A DNA stretch of 64,000 nt, from contig JAOVVO010000324.1 of NCBI GenBank assembly GCA_028564675.1, positions 1-64,000 on the forward strand, in the 5' to 3' direction. Below the pieces are notes generated by a model, which was not told where the DNA came from, searched no databases, and saw only the letters and a program-made list of their open reading frames with translations. Shown in pieces: positions 1 to 13,864 of this stretch; the stretch's first letter is position 1; each line of letters opens with the position of its first letter. The DNA is from Onchocerca lupi (Eukaryota; Nematoda; Chromadorea; Rhabditida; Onchocercidae). A program made the position numbers and the translations under genes.

Positions 1-1766
1 TCTCCTGCAAATATAATTTAATAATAATTTTTAGCTATTTAGTTCAGCACATGTTAATCCTCGAAATATGCCAAACTCAGTCATATCTCCTAAAATAAAA
101 CTCATGCTTGCAATTAAAAAATCCTTCGTTCAATAAATCCATTAGTTAGATGTTGATAGTTCGAAACTTCTCAAAAAATAGTCATTAACAACTAGTATTT
201 TTCTAACTTAATAATATTTTTCTGACTTCAACTTCGCCATAAGTTAAGATTAAGAGAAATATCAACGAGTTAGGGAAATATTATTTAATAATCATTTTTT
301 GGTGGTATTCGAACTATTAAATCGTAGCTAACGGATTTATCGAAAGAAGGATTTTGTGATTGCAACTATGAGTTTTAAAAGATTATTATCACTCAGTAAT
401 TTCGTACTTCAAAAGTTCAGAAAATTACAATTAAAGGAAACTTGACAAACCTGAATACTGCCTTTTTGATGCCCTGGATAAATGAGAAGCTCCATATTTG
501 GATCATTACTAAGCTCACATAATCCATGGACATTCGTCCCTGTCTCGATTGTTTTTATGGGGTCTATTTCTTGTGGAAAATTAAATACATGAATTTGTTT
601 CATTCCTACTAGAACCATCCTGAAAGGAATAGACAAATAATAAGAAAACATATAAATAAATAACGTAAGATTAATCTTGCTCACAATTTCATTGTCCAAA
701 AAAAAGTATAAGAAATTGAACTTTAAGGAATGACAGAGGAACGAACTGAGATATCCTAAATATTGTGATCGAAAAATAACAATCAATGTAGAGAAAATAT
801 AACTGACCTCGTTTTTGACATCTGAAAATTCAGAATAGGTGACGTGCTAGTATATTCCATATAAAAATCATCTTTCCTTCTTTCATCATTCCAAACCATT
901 ACTGTAATGAAAACCGAATATATGCTTTTAAAAAAAAGTTGTATAAGCAAATATTTATATGTAAACTTATATAATTACCGATGGCACAAAAAAATATATA
1001 AGTTAACTACAAATGAAATTATTTCAGATTTTAAATTATATCAAACTTCAGTGAAATATTATCGAAAAACATCGATTTTACCAATTTTCATATTTTCACT
1101 GTTCGATAATTCATCTCGAACTATAGTTATTAGTAGACAAAGGCAGGAGAGTTAAACTGGCTAAATATTCGACAAATCTTCCAACTTTCGTCATCTTACC
1201 GACATTTTCAGCGAATTTCGGGCAAAATCCACCACTGACCATTCCAAAAAAATTTGAGCAACCAAGGACTTTGCCAATTCTCAAACTTCCAACGATACGT
1301 TTATCTATAATTATTACCGAATAACTAATTAAACAGAGAGTATAATCGAACATTCCTCGTGTCTATCCATCTGCATATTTCATTCCAACAAGAATTCATT
1401 GAGTGCGAGGAAAAACATTATTCTTTTTTTTTTTTTTTCGAATAGCATTCAAATCAAAGGATAATGGAATGTCATGACGACTGGCATTTTCCAGAAGTCC
1501 AATTCAAAGCCCAATTCTTTGAACCGGATGAGTTCCATGGCCGAATAATTTTGATACTTGATCATTATTATCCTCCTTTCCTATTTCTTTTCTCAATTAA
1601 TTAGCGATATTAATTAGTAGATCTAAGTATTATACTGCGCAAAAACCAACCTAACCGGATGACTTGATGCAATGGATTACACTGAAAGATACGAAATCCA
1701 TCCTCTGCAACTACGGCAAACATATTTTGCTCCGAATTTACGGAGATGCCGTATACTTTCTTCATT
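1..1766 (-). CDS. epg-6: WIPI3/4-type PROPPIN autophagy protein (WDR45/EPG-6), 5' part, partial
   Basis: Exons on the minus strand: 1766-1651, 1304-1200, 901-808, 619-451; a fifth acceptor (ATTTGCAG) is visible with its exon starting at position 4, so the gene continues past the left edge. The start ATG at 1765 lies one base after a TTTTCAAG acceptor, typical of a trans-splice site, and gives MKKVYGISVNSEQ. Phases match at all four junctions. The joined protein follows the WIPI pattern closely: the first blade ends in FRIFQCNPL, then VGSLRIGKVLGCSN, a GGFCPKFAEN segment equivalent to GGxxPKF, VMVWND (equivalent to VxIWDD), a blade with VLVGMKQIHVFNFPQ, and GLCEL..LLIYPGHQKGSIQ, which is nearer WIPI4 than WIPI1/2. 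The PI3P-binding FRRG motif would be further downstream, outside the window. WIPI proteins bind PI3P at forming autophagosomes with ATG2. WIPI3 versus WIPI4 cannot be settled from this part. Confidence 0.85.
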
Positions 1767-3219
1767 CTTGAAAAGAAATCATTATTTATCATCAAATAAT
1801 TTAAATCTTTTACTTATGTTTACTAATGCCGATCAATAATGCAACTATTTGCAAACTCACTTTTTATTTTAATCAAAACAATACCAATTCAAAGATGATT
1901 GATGAATTTCTATGGCCAATAAATGATAACTAACAATATTATTTAAATAAATTCCGTATTTTAATCATTTCTTTCAACGGTATTTTCCATAAATTCCCCA
2001 TTTTCCTCTCTCAACTAGTTTTTTTCAATCATATTACAATAAGGATAATTGTACAACTTAAATTTCATTATTTCTTTACAGATATTCAATCTTCCAACAA
2101 TATAAAAAATAATGAATTTATCAAATATTTTAATTGGAAAAATTGAAGCAAAAGATTTAAGGAAGAAAAACGGATGACACATATGAAACGGAAAACGATT
2201 TTTATTGTCAGACCAATCATTATTTCCAATGTAAAATCGATAATCTAGTGGTCCTTCTGTTTTGCATGACGAGCCTAGTAGATAGATCAATGGGACGCGT
2301 TTCTTTCTGTAAAAAAAAAAAAAAGCATGTGAGAAATGTAACCGATCCAACTAAAGTGCTTGTTTTCAGTGATGGGTTATATGCGTGTTCATTTTTTCGG
2401 CAACGTACGTGTTCATATTACTAGATTTAGTAATTTTCCTATTTTTCATAAATATTATTTGGTGAAATACAAAATTTCCAATCATTAGAGACAAAAATGG
2501 ATTTATTATTCATAAGTGCCGACGGAAGTAACTTTATGTGAATAGCGGATATACGGTTTATATTGTCATAAAAACTTATTCAGAAAAAAAATTCATTCAA
2601 GATACCCTTCGCATCCCATAATTTTATTAGATTGACCTTTTCTCCTTCAGTATTAATCGTCCATAGTTTTTTCTAAGGTTTTGTTATAATATATGATCCA
2701 TAGTTAAACTTCAATAGTCTATTGTCAAACTTCAATTTGACGATTTCTTTTTAAAATCGTCAATTTCAAAATATTTTCAACTTCTAAATAATGAGCTCTG
2801 GAGCAGTACGAATAATATATGGAAACGCTTGTACTCTGTTATTATGTTGCATGTAATATATGTAACTGATCTGTTAAATGGATCATGTCATACAGATTTA
2901 CTACTGAAATTAGGGAATTAAATGTAGGGGCGCCGTTGCATTTAATTTATTTATATTTTGTTATTCCACAACAGATTCTAGCGGTTTTCTGGACGCATTC
3001 AATTACATTTGATGTTTCTCAAACTTGATATTTTCTATTAACGCGACATAAAAAGTGCAAAAATTCGTTTCTAATCTTCTTTTATAGCTTTTGCTCATCT
3101 GCCAAGTTTTTTCGATATATTTCATATATTTATTGAACACAATATATTTCACACTTATATATATTTAATATTTTTAAGGATAGATTTAAAAAACTATGTA
3201 TCTCATTCATTTTTTAGTG
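1767..3219. other. Divergent intergenic region between the WIPI and bromodomain genes
   Basis: About 1.45 kb separates two genes transcribed away from each other, so it probably holds both promoters. It is AT-rich with short A/T runs. An open frame at 2015-2350 on the minus strand has low-complexity F/K-rich composition and no recognisable domain, so I do not call it a gene. No TATA box, RNA gene or repeat is convincing. Confidence 0.5.
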
Positions 3220-6200
3220 ATGTCGCGTAATATTGTTCGTAAATCGGATTATGGTGCTCCACCGGCCAGGATGTCAGCAGGGGCTCCTCCTAGCCTTCCA
3301 GTGCGACGAGCTTCCAAAGGTTTCTTTATTATTATTGTGCGGCTGGTAGCATTTATCAATTTCATGTGATATATTGTTGAATTCATCGTAGAGATTTTAC
3401 CTTTGTAAGATTCAGATTTAATTATCGTTATTCCTTTAGAAAATCCAAGATTATTATTTTTTGAAGATTATTATTTTGTCATTTCCAGGTGGTTTCAGAA
3501 ATGTTCGTCTTACTAGCACAATTAATCGTAAACGGCGATCGGAAGGTAATCTGGAAACGGAGGATTCGGATTCGGAACAAGCATCCACAGCCGATGACCA
3601 GGAAGAGAACGGAAGTGGTGATGATGTGAAGAAAGAAGAACAGGAGGAGAAAATCAAGAAAACTCCGCGTAAAAAGCGTCGATTTAGGTAAATATCAACA
3701 ATTGATACAGGCAGTGATTTTTAAAAGTTCTTATAAAGTAATTATTGTTTTCACATATAATTGTAGTAATAATCGTTATTAAAAGTTATATTTCAAATTG
3801 ACAGTTGCAGGTTGACGGATTCAATAGCAAAGAGCAAAAGGCGAGCTGAACGAAGGGCACAATTAGCAGCCGAACGGAAAGAACGTGAAGAATCCAAACA
3901 GCAGCAGGAGGTGGAATTTTTCGTGGTATAATATATTCCATACAATTTCTCCAACAATAAAAAAGTTGGACAAAAAGAAAAGATTGTGATCAGATTTAAA
4001 TCAGATTCAAATAACAATATTTGAAAGCGGAATTTTAATATTCAGTTTTGGTTTGGAACTTTAAATTTCTTGGTTCTATTTAAGGTAGAGAGAGTTTTTG
4101 AAACTTATTTAGGAAAAATATTGCTTTTAGGATGAGATTAGTGACGAAGTGAAAGAACACTCATTGACACCGCCACCGCTTCCGAAAGCATCAGCTGTGC
4201 TTACTTATTCACCTCTGCAGCTTTTTTGCGACAATTTGTTGCGAAAAATGAAAGCCAAAGATCCTGATGAATATTTTGCATTTCCAGTGACACAGTAAGT
4301 TATTACTAGATCTTCCTTTTTTCTTCTGCAATTAAATTACTCTCATGATAGGTCAGAACAGTATTATTCTACAAAGACCACAAATGCAATTTGGCAAAAC
4401 TATTTTCTTCTGATTGCACATACAATATATTTAAACTTTTCTTGTGGCGTCATATTGTTTTTTTTTTTCTTTTTTACCGCAGTGATAATTGCAGTCGAAA
4501 AAAAGTAGGCCTTCAGAAGAAAAATTTGGCTTATCCATTTAATTTTTTCATTTATTTTTCATTTATAATTTGATATTAGAAGATAAATGTTAATTGAGAT
4601 CGATGGCACCAGATTATCATGAAATAATCAAGGAACCAATGGATTTTGCTACGATTCGCCAAAAAATCGATCGAGATGAATATTCAGATATTGCGGCACT
4701 GAAAAAAGACGCTGAATTGATTGTTCATAATGCAATGGATTATAACTCGCCTGGAACTGTATATTACATAGCAGCTCAAAAATTGGACCTAATTGTACAA
4801 TTTTATTTCTCTGAACCTTATTTGCGCTATCTTTTTCATACTCTTCCCTTCAGCAAGGTAAATTATGCTGTTTTTTGTTTGATTGCTTTAATTAATTCGG
4901 AGGTCAATGAGGGCTTAGTAACTGCGACTTTTTTTTCATACAAAATTTAATTTGTATTATTACCATTGTTAAGCGATCTGGATGCCGGAGTATTTTAGTA
5001 TATTATCTTCGTTCGTAGAAAAATCCATCGCTAGATATTTACTTGTCTTTTCTCAATAATATTTACAGTGGATTTACGACATTTTGGATTCGTTAGCAAT
5101 ATCGAACACATATTGGCAAAAAAGAAATTAGGGAAAGGAAAGTTCTATTGGAAACAATAAAATGTAGCTATAGAGTGTGGGTTGTGCATTTTATTAATAC
5201 CATCTTGTAACTTCCGTATTTTGCTCCATTCAATTTAAAAATTTTAGCTTTATGATATTTATGTAATTCAGCGGTGATGTTTGAAGGTCTAAGCAGATCT
5301 CATTTCCAGGAGATCCCGCTGGAAAAGTTAAGTCTAACACTGAAAATGAAAACCCGACCAATACCGAAGGCTGACTACAGAACGGCAGTTGTAGATGATG
5401 CAACACCGTCAACTGTTTTGGAAGCAGTGGATCCATCGTTAAAACAAAAATTATCCAGTCGTATACCTGATCTTAGGGTTTTCCGTGCTGGTAATGAAGA
5501 GAATGGTGTCGAACCAAAAAGTCATCTAGCGTTTCTGGATAATAAGGATGGTGCAATTTGTTTGAATGTTATCAATCCGAGTTCATCTGAAAAGAAAATT
5601 ATCACCCTTGGGGATATTGTGGGTAAGCTAGAGGAAGGTACACCAGGACTTTGTGCTCCACAAGAACATAAATCAAATCATCAGGTTTGTTGCAACATGT
5701 TTCAAATCATTAATGCATATCGAGAATCTTTTTAATGACTTCAATATTGTTGTAGAAGGGAGCATAGTGATACCAATCCTATTCATTCATTCTAAATCCA
5801 TACATAGTTTCACTTAACTAAAGCCTAGGAACTGTTTGTAAGATAGTAGAATTGGTAATTTCAAATCCTAATATCAAAATCTTTCGGACAATTTTTACTG
5901 GAATACAATATTGATGTTGATAACTTCTGTAAACAAAATTATGTGGAAAATTAGTCTAAAAATTAAAAAAATTAGATTAAACAACTAATGACAGTTCTTT
6001 TACTACTGTACTTAAATCACCTTGAACAATTAATTTCCTTTTTTATTTGACCTTTATGTTTTTTCTCTACTGTTTTACTTATAAGCTCCCATGCACGATT
6101 GCAAAAATTTAGCTTGTTTTGTGTGTAATCTTTAAGTTAAGCGTCAATTGTAGGAAATATTTCCAGGTCCCAATTTCCTATGTTTCATATGGACCGTTCA

Positions 6201-7774
6201 GTTCTTTTGCTCCGCAGTTTGATTCTACGTGGGCAACACTTTGCGAACGGGATTCCCGTTTACTCTTGGGCACCTATGGCGATAAGTCAGTTTCCAAAAA
6301 AAAAAAAAAAAAAAAAATGTATTATCAGTTTCGTATAAAATTTAAAAATTCGATCAAATATATGTGATTGCAGAATTTTTCTTGTGGTGCACAATAGTAA
6401 AATATTCTTTGAAGAATTTATGTTTTACTTATTTTCACTACAAATATTTAAATATTTAGAACAGTTGATGGACTATTCATGTGATCTTTCGAATAGCTTT
6501 TTTTTTTTTTTTTTTAGAGGAGGGGAGGGGAAAAATTAGTCTTTCTTTCGTGAGAATCATAATTTTTTCTGAATGCAAAAGTTACGGTTGCTATATATCA
6601 GTACAAAAAAAAAAAATATTTAGATTGTAGCAAATAATTTTCAGAAATAATGTAACGAATACAGTATCTTTACGAGAAATGGTTGATAATACTGATGAAT
6701 ATATGATCAAAGTTATCGATGATTTGTTAGATACTTTGACAGACGGTGAGCACCGTAGGACTATCAAGGCTTTGGAAACTGATGTGGACAAAAACAATGT
6801 AAGAATAATGCATTTTTAGCAAAATTAGTTGTAAAGAAATAGTCAATTTTTTTTTTTGAAATTTATTCAGTTATCATTTATATTGAAGGGTCGATGAGAT
6901 AAATTCTGTGAAAAACTTAGTGTAAATGCTGAAAAATACTAGAATTTGTCGATTTTTAATATTCAACGATTTGCTAGATTTCTGAGATGAAAAGTGCTGT
7001 GGATAAGATCGATTTGAACCAATTGTTGAGCGATGTTGAATCACTGGAAAATATTGGAGTTGATGTTTCATTCATCAATGACATACGGAAGATATATAAA
7101 TTACAGACAGTACCGGAAACTTGTCAGGTATTATTTTATGGACTAATATTGTGTTATAAGTGGAGATATTTTTTGCTCATTTCATTAAGATAAAAGAAAG
7201 AAATTTAAGAGAAATGAAAGGAAAAAAATTCCAAAAAATTATCCTTTAGAAAAGTTTTACGTAATTATGTCTGACATGAACTCAATCATGCCATCAGCGG
7301 AAGACTAACCGCATTATGACTCATTTTTAATCCTATTCGTTTGTTTGGCTATAGTTATAGTTCTCACCTTCATCCTTTCACAATATATTTACCCAATGAG
7401 AAGTGACTAATCAATTGATAACTTTTTCTGTTATCATTGTTTTATTCGAATTTCTTTGGATTTGGAACTGCATTCATTTTCAGGATACACTGAATAAAAC
7501 TGGCGTAATGATCAGTGATCTAGCATTATTGCAGAAAAATCGACTTAGTTCAGTTCCTCCGACAACTCTAACCGAACAACCGCCACCTGGCAATCATGAG
7601 CTTAATCTTGCGAACAAAGTGCAAGGGAAATTGCACGATCAAATTGCACAGTATGCTAAACCTGGAAATATAATTTCCCCACCAGTAATTCATAATGCTG
7701 TAGGCTTAAATGAAGAAGATATTGATTTGTTGAATGAATTCTTCACCGCCGCGCCACCAACCACTGCGGTATAA
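3220..7774 (+). CDS. swsn-9: BRD7/BRD9-type bromodomain protein of SWI/SNF complexes
   Basis: Ten exons: 3220-3319, 3489-3687, 3811-3910, 4131-4294, 4599-4857, 5310-5684, 6167-6285, 6645-6798, 6978-7127, 7484-7774; 1911 bp, 636 residues. The ATG follows a TTTTTTAG acceptor by two bases, suggesting trans-splicing. The N-terminus is basic and acidic (KKTPRKKRRFR, RRAERRAQLAAERK). The bromodomain spans roughly residues 160-265, with EYFAFPVTQSMAPDYHEII, KEPMDFATIRQKI and NAMDYNSPGTVYY; the acetyl-lysine-binding Asn is N237. After it come the DUF3512-type segments of BRD7/9: EIPLEKLSLTLK, YVSYGPFSSFAP, LLLGTYGDK and DLLDTLTDGEHRRT. The C-terminus is Ser/Pro-rich and ends NEEDIDLLNEFF. The acceptor for exon 6 was taken at TTTCCAG (5309), not the nearer one at 5272, because only it keeps the frame and restores HTLPFSK-EIPLEKL. 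BRD7 and BRD9 are subunits of PBAF and ncBAF respectively; nematodes have one such gene. The donor of exon 3 (GAG/gtggaa) is weak. Confidence 0.9.
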
Positions 7775-8953
7775 TAAAAATATCTCTATTTTAAATAGAT
7801 CTCTATTTTTAGGATAAAATTGTCTAGCGCAAGCTTCTCATAAACATTTACTTTTGATTTTGTTGTCAAGGTTGAAGTTCCATTTCTTTCTTGTTTCTTT
7901 GATGTGTGCTAAATTTGATATGAACTTGTGTATCTCACTGGGAATACCAATAGAATTTTTGAGAACTCAGAGAACGCGGAAGAAAGAGAATCGAAAACAT
8001 GGTTTTTTCAAACCTTTTGATCTTATGCGTCTAATCTAATAGTTCACGTGGCTTAATTCATAGATGCTCCCATTTCCGTTCTTTTGTGATAAACATCAGG
8101 TCAGGATGAATACTTTAAATATAATTCGAATAATTTGTTTAAGTTGAGATGTTGGACAGTGATCTCTGTACCATTATATTTTACCAGTATTGGAAATCAT
8201 GAAAAAAAAAAAAGTAAAAAGAATAAAAAAATGTTGCATTTCTACACCACAACCTCATATTACTTCCAGACGCATAATGCAGTGGAACGTAGACTAATTA
8301 ATCACGAATGCCTAATCAATTCATATTTTGCATGCACCATTCGTTTAGTGCGTTCCAGATCTGATATCAACTCGCTCAGTTAGGAAATCGTATAATGCCC
8401 GAATATTCTGTCAGTTGTACAAGTCTTGATAGGTTGTTTTGCTGTAAGAGGACAGTGGTTCTATATAAGTACAAATGATGAAAAAAAAAAAAGCGTTATG
8501 GGAAACCAAACAATTTTATGATTCGGTAAGTAGTGTTTTACAACCCGCTCAATTAATAACAAGAGTGAAATAGTGCTAGTATTTGTATCCCACTTGACTG
8601 GATTTCTTTTTTCAATAAATAACATAGTTTTGAATCTTATTTTGTTTAAGATTGATTATATTTGCATGCCAAAATCTTTCGTCAATATATGCTCCCTACT
8701 CAATATTACCTTTACTCATTGAAAACCAAATTTCTCTTACTTTTTTGACTATATATTTCGAATAACAAATCAATTTTTTAATAGTTTGAGAATTTGAATC
8801 ATTCTGCTATTCGAATTATTTTGAGCAATTCCGTCATATTAATAGTCGAATAAATCCAAAATCTACGGTGAAATCAAATGAATCAGGATTAAAAAATGAG
8901 CTGCCAAAAAATGATAATACATGAAAAAAGAACATTTCAAACTGTAGAGTACA
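7775..8953. other. Convergent 3' intergenic region
   Basis: This lies between the 3' ends of the bromodomain gene (plus) and the ABC transporter gene (minus). It holds A-rich runs and AATAAA-like signals, for example directly at the bromodomain stop codon and near 8617. Open frames at 7854-8039 and 8135-8383 show no domain and no matching splice pattern. No gene is visible. Confidence 0.5.
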
Positions 8954-11900
8954 TCAATCTATCTTGCTTGAAGTATGCCCAAGAAGTTGTCGATGTACTA
9001 AAGATCGATAAATACCATCTTGTCTCAGTAAATCTTCGTGTCGACCTTGCTAAAATAATTGTGAAATATAATTTTTTATAAATAATAACTAGAACTTACC
9101 ATTTCAACTTATATAATACAGGGTTTTAGCAAAGTAGCTGGCTAAGTATGAAAATTAAAATCAAGATATGTTGTATATATTCGAGATATTTTAAACACGC
9201 CAAGATAGTACCATAATATGATGGATATTAAAGAATGAAAAATTTCAACAAACAGAAGCCTGTCCTTTTTAATCTGAAATTTATATGAATTACATTTTTT
9301 GACTAATTCATTATTTCTTAGGTTCTTTTAATCAAAATCGAAATTTCAAATCTTTCCTGGATCATACATATTGGTATAAATCTAACATAAATCAAGTTCT
9401 TTTAGTTAGTCACAAAATTTCAACTGAGCTAACCTGCATCACTCGCCCTTTATTAATAACAATAATTTGATCAGCATTTTCAACCGTACTTAACCGATGT
9501 GCTATTACAATAACTGTTTTATCCTTCGAACACTGTGCTATAGCATCTTGTATGATATGTTCACTTTCCGCATCCAAAGCTGAAGTTGCCTCGTCTAATA
9601 TCAGAATGGCGGGACGACGAACCAAAGCTCGTGCTATTGCTATACGTTGCTTCTGACCGCCTGAAATTTTAAACACAACACAAAATATACGTAAACTTAG
9701 TAAGAGGAACATTGCTTCCTCTTTCCTTCTCTTCTTCCTGCCACTCTCTTCCTATTTAATCATTGATTTGTGACCCAATATATCTCGGATGTCTTAAAAA
9801 ACGAAACGCCAGATTTTTTTTTTCCATTAAACAATGAGATGTAAATTAATAGGTCATTATAATTGCCACAGCAATCATTTTCGAAAAGATATCATCGCAA
9901 TAACCCATCATTTACAAAGAAATCACCTGACATTTGAACACCCTTCTCGCCACAGTTTGTATCATATTGCTTCTCAGTTTCCATAATGAAATTATGCGCA
10001 TTAGCTATCTTAGCAGCATTTAATACATCTTCCTCGGTAGCCCAATCACATCCGTATACAATATTGTCACGCACCGTACCCTCATATAATATTGGGTCTT
10101 GAGCAACCAATGCTATCTTAAAAAATTTCTCAAATCTTATTAAAGACAGCAGACTTTTTTCATACTTTCTTCAAAATTGTTCAACGAATTTATTAAAAAT
10201 AAGAAGAACTGCTCCTCTCTTGAACCAATTTCGTTTTCAGGAAAGAATCTGTTCGAACAGCAAGTGAAATAATAAATTTACTTTTTGATGAAGATATTCA
10301 TGATCATAATCTGCCACTGAATTTCCATCAATAAGTACCCAGCCCTTATCACATTCGTAAAAATGTTCAACCAAAGATACGATAGACGACTTTCCACCAC
10401 CGCTTGGTCCAACTAAAGCAACAGTCTGACCTGGATGAACGGTGAAACTGACGTCCTACAACAAACTGAATTCTAAATACGAATTTAAGAACAAAATATA
10501 CATATTTCATTCTTCGAATAGAATGAAATATGACCATCTTACTAAATTCTCTTCATAATCTGTCACTGAACATGAAAATATAAGTTATAAAACAAAAAAT
10601 CTTAGGAATATGATTGTTTCTAACATATCTTTGAAATTTAATTTTCTCATAAAAATGTTAGAAACATAAAATTTGTAAAAGGAAATGTTCGAGGATTCCG
10701 ACAAACCTGTAGAACAGGATTGTTTGGCCGGGAAGCGTACGTGAAGCACACGGAATCGAATTTAACTTCTCCATTAATTGGCGTCTTTTTCGTCCCAATT
10801 TGAAGGATTTTTGGTTTACGCAACATATATTCGAAAACTTTTCTTGATGCACCAACACTTTCCATCAAACCCGTAAATACATAACTGATATTCTGAAAAA
10901 TAATAAATGGGGTTAAGGAGATCCGAATCTGAAACAGCTTTATACGGCTACAGACATTTCGAAATTTGAATTCCTTTCATGATGCACTTAAAATTAAAGA
11001 CAGTAGCCATAATACGTTTTGCTGCAAATATAACGGATATTGAAAAATTGGAAAGAGAAAGGCTTAACTACATATATGAATGATGAAAAATGAGATTAAA
11101 AATGAGATTTTTTCTGTTTTTGATTAAGCATTAGTCAATGAGCTTTGCTGAAATTAACTACACCGAAAAAAAGAAAAGTTGAGGATTTTCGGAAAGTTGA
11201 TATAACGCCCTTTCAGGATATAACTTATTAACAGAAAATACACTGCAGTAAGTGAATAATCGAATAGATTTCATGGTTATATAAGTTGCTTGAGATGAAC
11301 TAGGAGAAAAACATTATCTGAATTATATGAAAATTAATGAAAACCTACATAAAGATTTTCACCAAGTTGCATCTGATATAATAAGAAAGATATCAAATTA
11401 TCAACTGTCATTTTTCCTGTAACAAAGATCAGGTATTCAAAATAAAGTGAAAACAATGACTATAGTATTGAGTTGCAATTTAAAGTGAATGTTGATCCAA
11501 GTTTTACTTAAATTCTTTAGAATCTCACGTACTAAATCAGTTGAGTAAAATGATTATAAGAACCAGTATTTTTTTTAATTAATATTCGAAACGCAGAACT
11601 CAAATCGTAAAATCACCTGATAAAACAAGATGGCCACCATAAAACAGCACAGCAATCAGAATAACATTATCACATAATTCGGTAGTCCACATATAACCCA
11701 CATAGACAAGTGATTTTTTTTTATTTAAATGTAGCGTCTTATCTAAATGTTGATCAAACTTCTTGGCTTCGCGTTTCTCGCAAGCGAATGATCTCACTGT
11801 TCGCATAGTACTCATTACTTCTGCTGCTACATGATTCGATAGTGCTATTGTTGCTTGTGTCTTTTCCGATAGTAGCTGTAAAAAAAAAGGGAAAAAATAA

Positions 11901-13854
11901 TAATTGAGAAAAATGGGATAATAAAAAAGTACATATATGCCAAAGAGTACGTGTCAAAGAAGAGCATTTATTAATTAAAAATCAGAAAATTTGAATGAAA
12001 GCATGATAAGAATGTAATAGGCTTGATCCTGGTCCCTTGTGATGAACTTGATCCTGCATGACATACAACATTTTAATAACCGAAAGATCTTGAAGATGAA
12101 TATCTTAGATTCTAATAATCGTATTATATAAGCTAAAATCATTTGCAAGTAAACTAAAATAATTTAATTTAAATGAAACAGTACACTGAGAATTTCAAAC
12201 TTACATCATAATATGCACCGTAAACATTGGTCACAAAACCAACAACCGGTACAATAATGAAATTAACCAAAGATAGGCGCCAAGAAAGAGTAATCATAAA
12301 CACCAGCGCACCAACTAGCATGACAATGTTTCGAAGAAAGACATTCAAGTTCGTAGAAACTGTTGAGGACATTGTTTCACAGTCAGCAGTTAGACGTGAT
12401 GTTATCTCACCTGAAAAATTCAAAAATATAACTACAAGGTTAAATTAAATGTAGAATCTGAGAGCTATAGTCAGTTTAATAATTCTCTAATGAATTTCTA
12501 GATTTTTCCACATACGCTAAATACCTGTGTTAGTTGCGTCAAAGAAGCCAATTTCTTGCTTTACTAATGAACTAAATAAATCAGAGCGCATCTGACGATT
12601 TACCAATGCTGTACCATAACTGAAGCATCCACCTCGAAGACCTCCACTAATTGTACTAAAATGCAAATGATTCATAAATTTGATGACAAATTTTATATTG
12701 GAATTTAATAAAAATTTTTCAGCAATGCCATAAATCTTCATAAATTCCAATAGCCTCTTTTACGAATAAAATATTGAAATAAAAACAAGAAATATGAAGT
12801 TAAAATGCAACCTTACGAAAGTTAAAGCTGCCATAAATAACAATGAACGGATTAGAATAGCAAAGCCCCGAGTTTGCACTATATTTGAAATTACTTGGCC
12901 GATATAATATGGTATAAATACTCGCGCTTAAATAAATTCATTTAAGATTTTATTTCTAATATCGTCTTAATTTTATTATTTGATCTTAAACATTTACTAT
13001 AACTTATGTCATTAAATGTATAATGAATTTAAATTTCCATATTGATCTACCAATATGAATTCGTCATTATTGCAATATTTATCTTTTTTGTCTATCTTGA
13101 GATTGAATCCATGATTGAAAATAATGATTTAGTACGTAATACAGAAACTGGAAAAAGTATGATTTTGGTATCTAAAATCATCAAATATAAAATAATATTA
13201 TTCGAAGCACAAAAGTTAATAAATGTATAAATTCATACAGAAAGAATAGACGAGAAGAAAAAAGAATCCTGCTGCGAACCATTTCCACTGATTTTTGCAA
13301 TATTGGAGTAATCGCAAAACATGACGATAAGTATCAAAACGATTAGATTTATCTTCCACTCTTGATGTCACATCTCGTGCTTCACCCGATATTAACGAAT
13401 GATAACCCCATGAAGTGTTAGTACGAAATGCAAATTTCCAAATTACAATAATTAATGCAGCAGCTAGCACATTCCAAATGACATTAAGCCAAAATCCGAA
13501 ATAAGCAAATTGTTCGATTTTTTCCGAGAAAGCAAGTAATTTGATCAATGAAAAGACCCAATTCAGAATAAATACTCCCAAAAGTGGCATGAAACTTTTT
13601 CCAAGCCATGATTGTTCATTTTTCATCTTAAGTATGATACAGATCAGCATTACGAGAAGTCGAAAAACGGCAAATATCAGGAAATCAACGGGAGAACTGA
13701 TAAAATCATATGGCACATTAAATGTTACATAATCCCAGATAATCTGAGCATCAAATTTGAATGATGTTTGATAGAATCCAAAAGCGATCACCGAAATGAC
13801 AATATCCAGCCAACAGTACAGAAGAATTAATAGCAAAGTTGACCAACGATACAT
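8954..13854 (-). CDS. TAP-like half ABC transporter (ABCB9/TAPL, nematode HAF family)
   Basis: Eleven exons: 13854-13239, 12926-12812, 12655-12525, 12410-12205, 11875-11617, 11416-11349, 10892-10707, 10455-10282, 10116-9927, 9660-9434, 9049-8954; 2268 bp, 755 residues, close to human ABCB9 (766). The ATG lies 10 bases after a TTTTTTTCAG acceptor at 13865, a likely trans-splice site. The first exon codes an extra hydrophobic N-terminal domain of about four membrane segments (TMD0), then a six-helix core with [13 protein letters not shown], the segment before [22 protein letters not shown] and [13 protein letters not shown]. The nucleotide-binding domain is intact: Walker [10 protein letters not shown] (K549), Q-loop VAQDP, signature SGGQKQR (from S648), Walker B ILILDEA (E672) and H-loop H703. 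The tail reads [11 protein letters not shown]...LVHRQLLG, as in TAPL. TAPL homodimers move peptides into lysosomes; C. elegans HAF-4 and HAF-9 act in gut granules. Which HAF this is cannot be decided here. Confidence 0.92.
10501..10532. repeat. Perfect 13-bp inverted repeat in an ABC-transporter intron
   Basis: CATATTTCATTCT is followed, after a 6-nt TCGAAT loop, by its exact reverse complement. It lies in the intron between exons 10892-10707 and 10455-10282. It may be chance in AT-rich DNA or a small foldback; no function is inferred. Confidence 0.7.
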
Positions 13855-13864
13855 GTTTCCTGAA

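Noticed and set aside
2015..2350. 111-residue open frame on the minus strand
   Set aside because: F/K-rich low-complexity translation, no domain, no splice context, lies in a divergent intergenic region.
5069..5158. Extra exon with DLRHFGFVSNIEHILAKKK in the bromodomain gene
   Set aside because: The frame does not fit either neighbour, and leaving it out restores the conserved HTLPFSK-EIPLEKL junction.
5273..5309. Alternative acceptor (ATTCAG at 5267-5272) for bromodomain exon 6
   Set aside because: It gives a stop codon or the wrong phase with the upstream donor, whereas TTTCCAG at 5309 keeps the frame and the family sequence.
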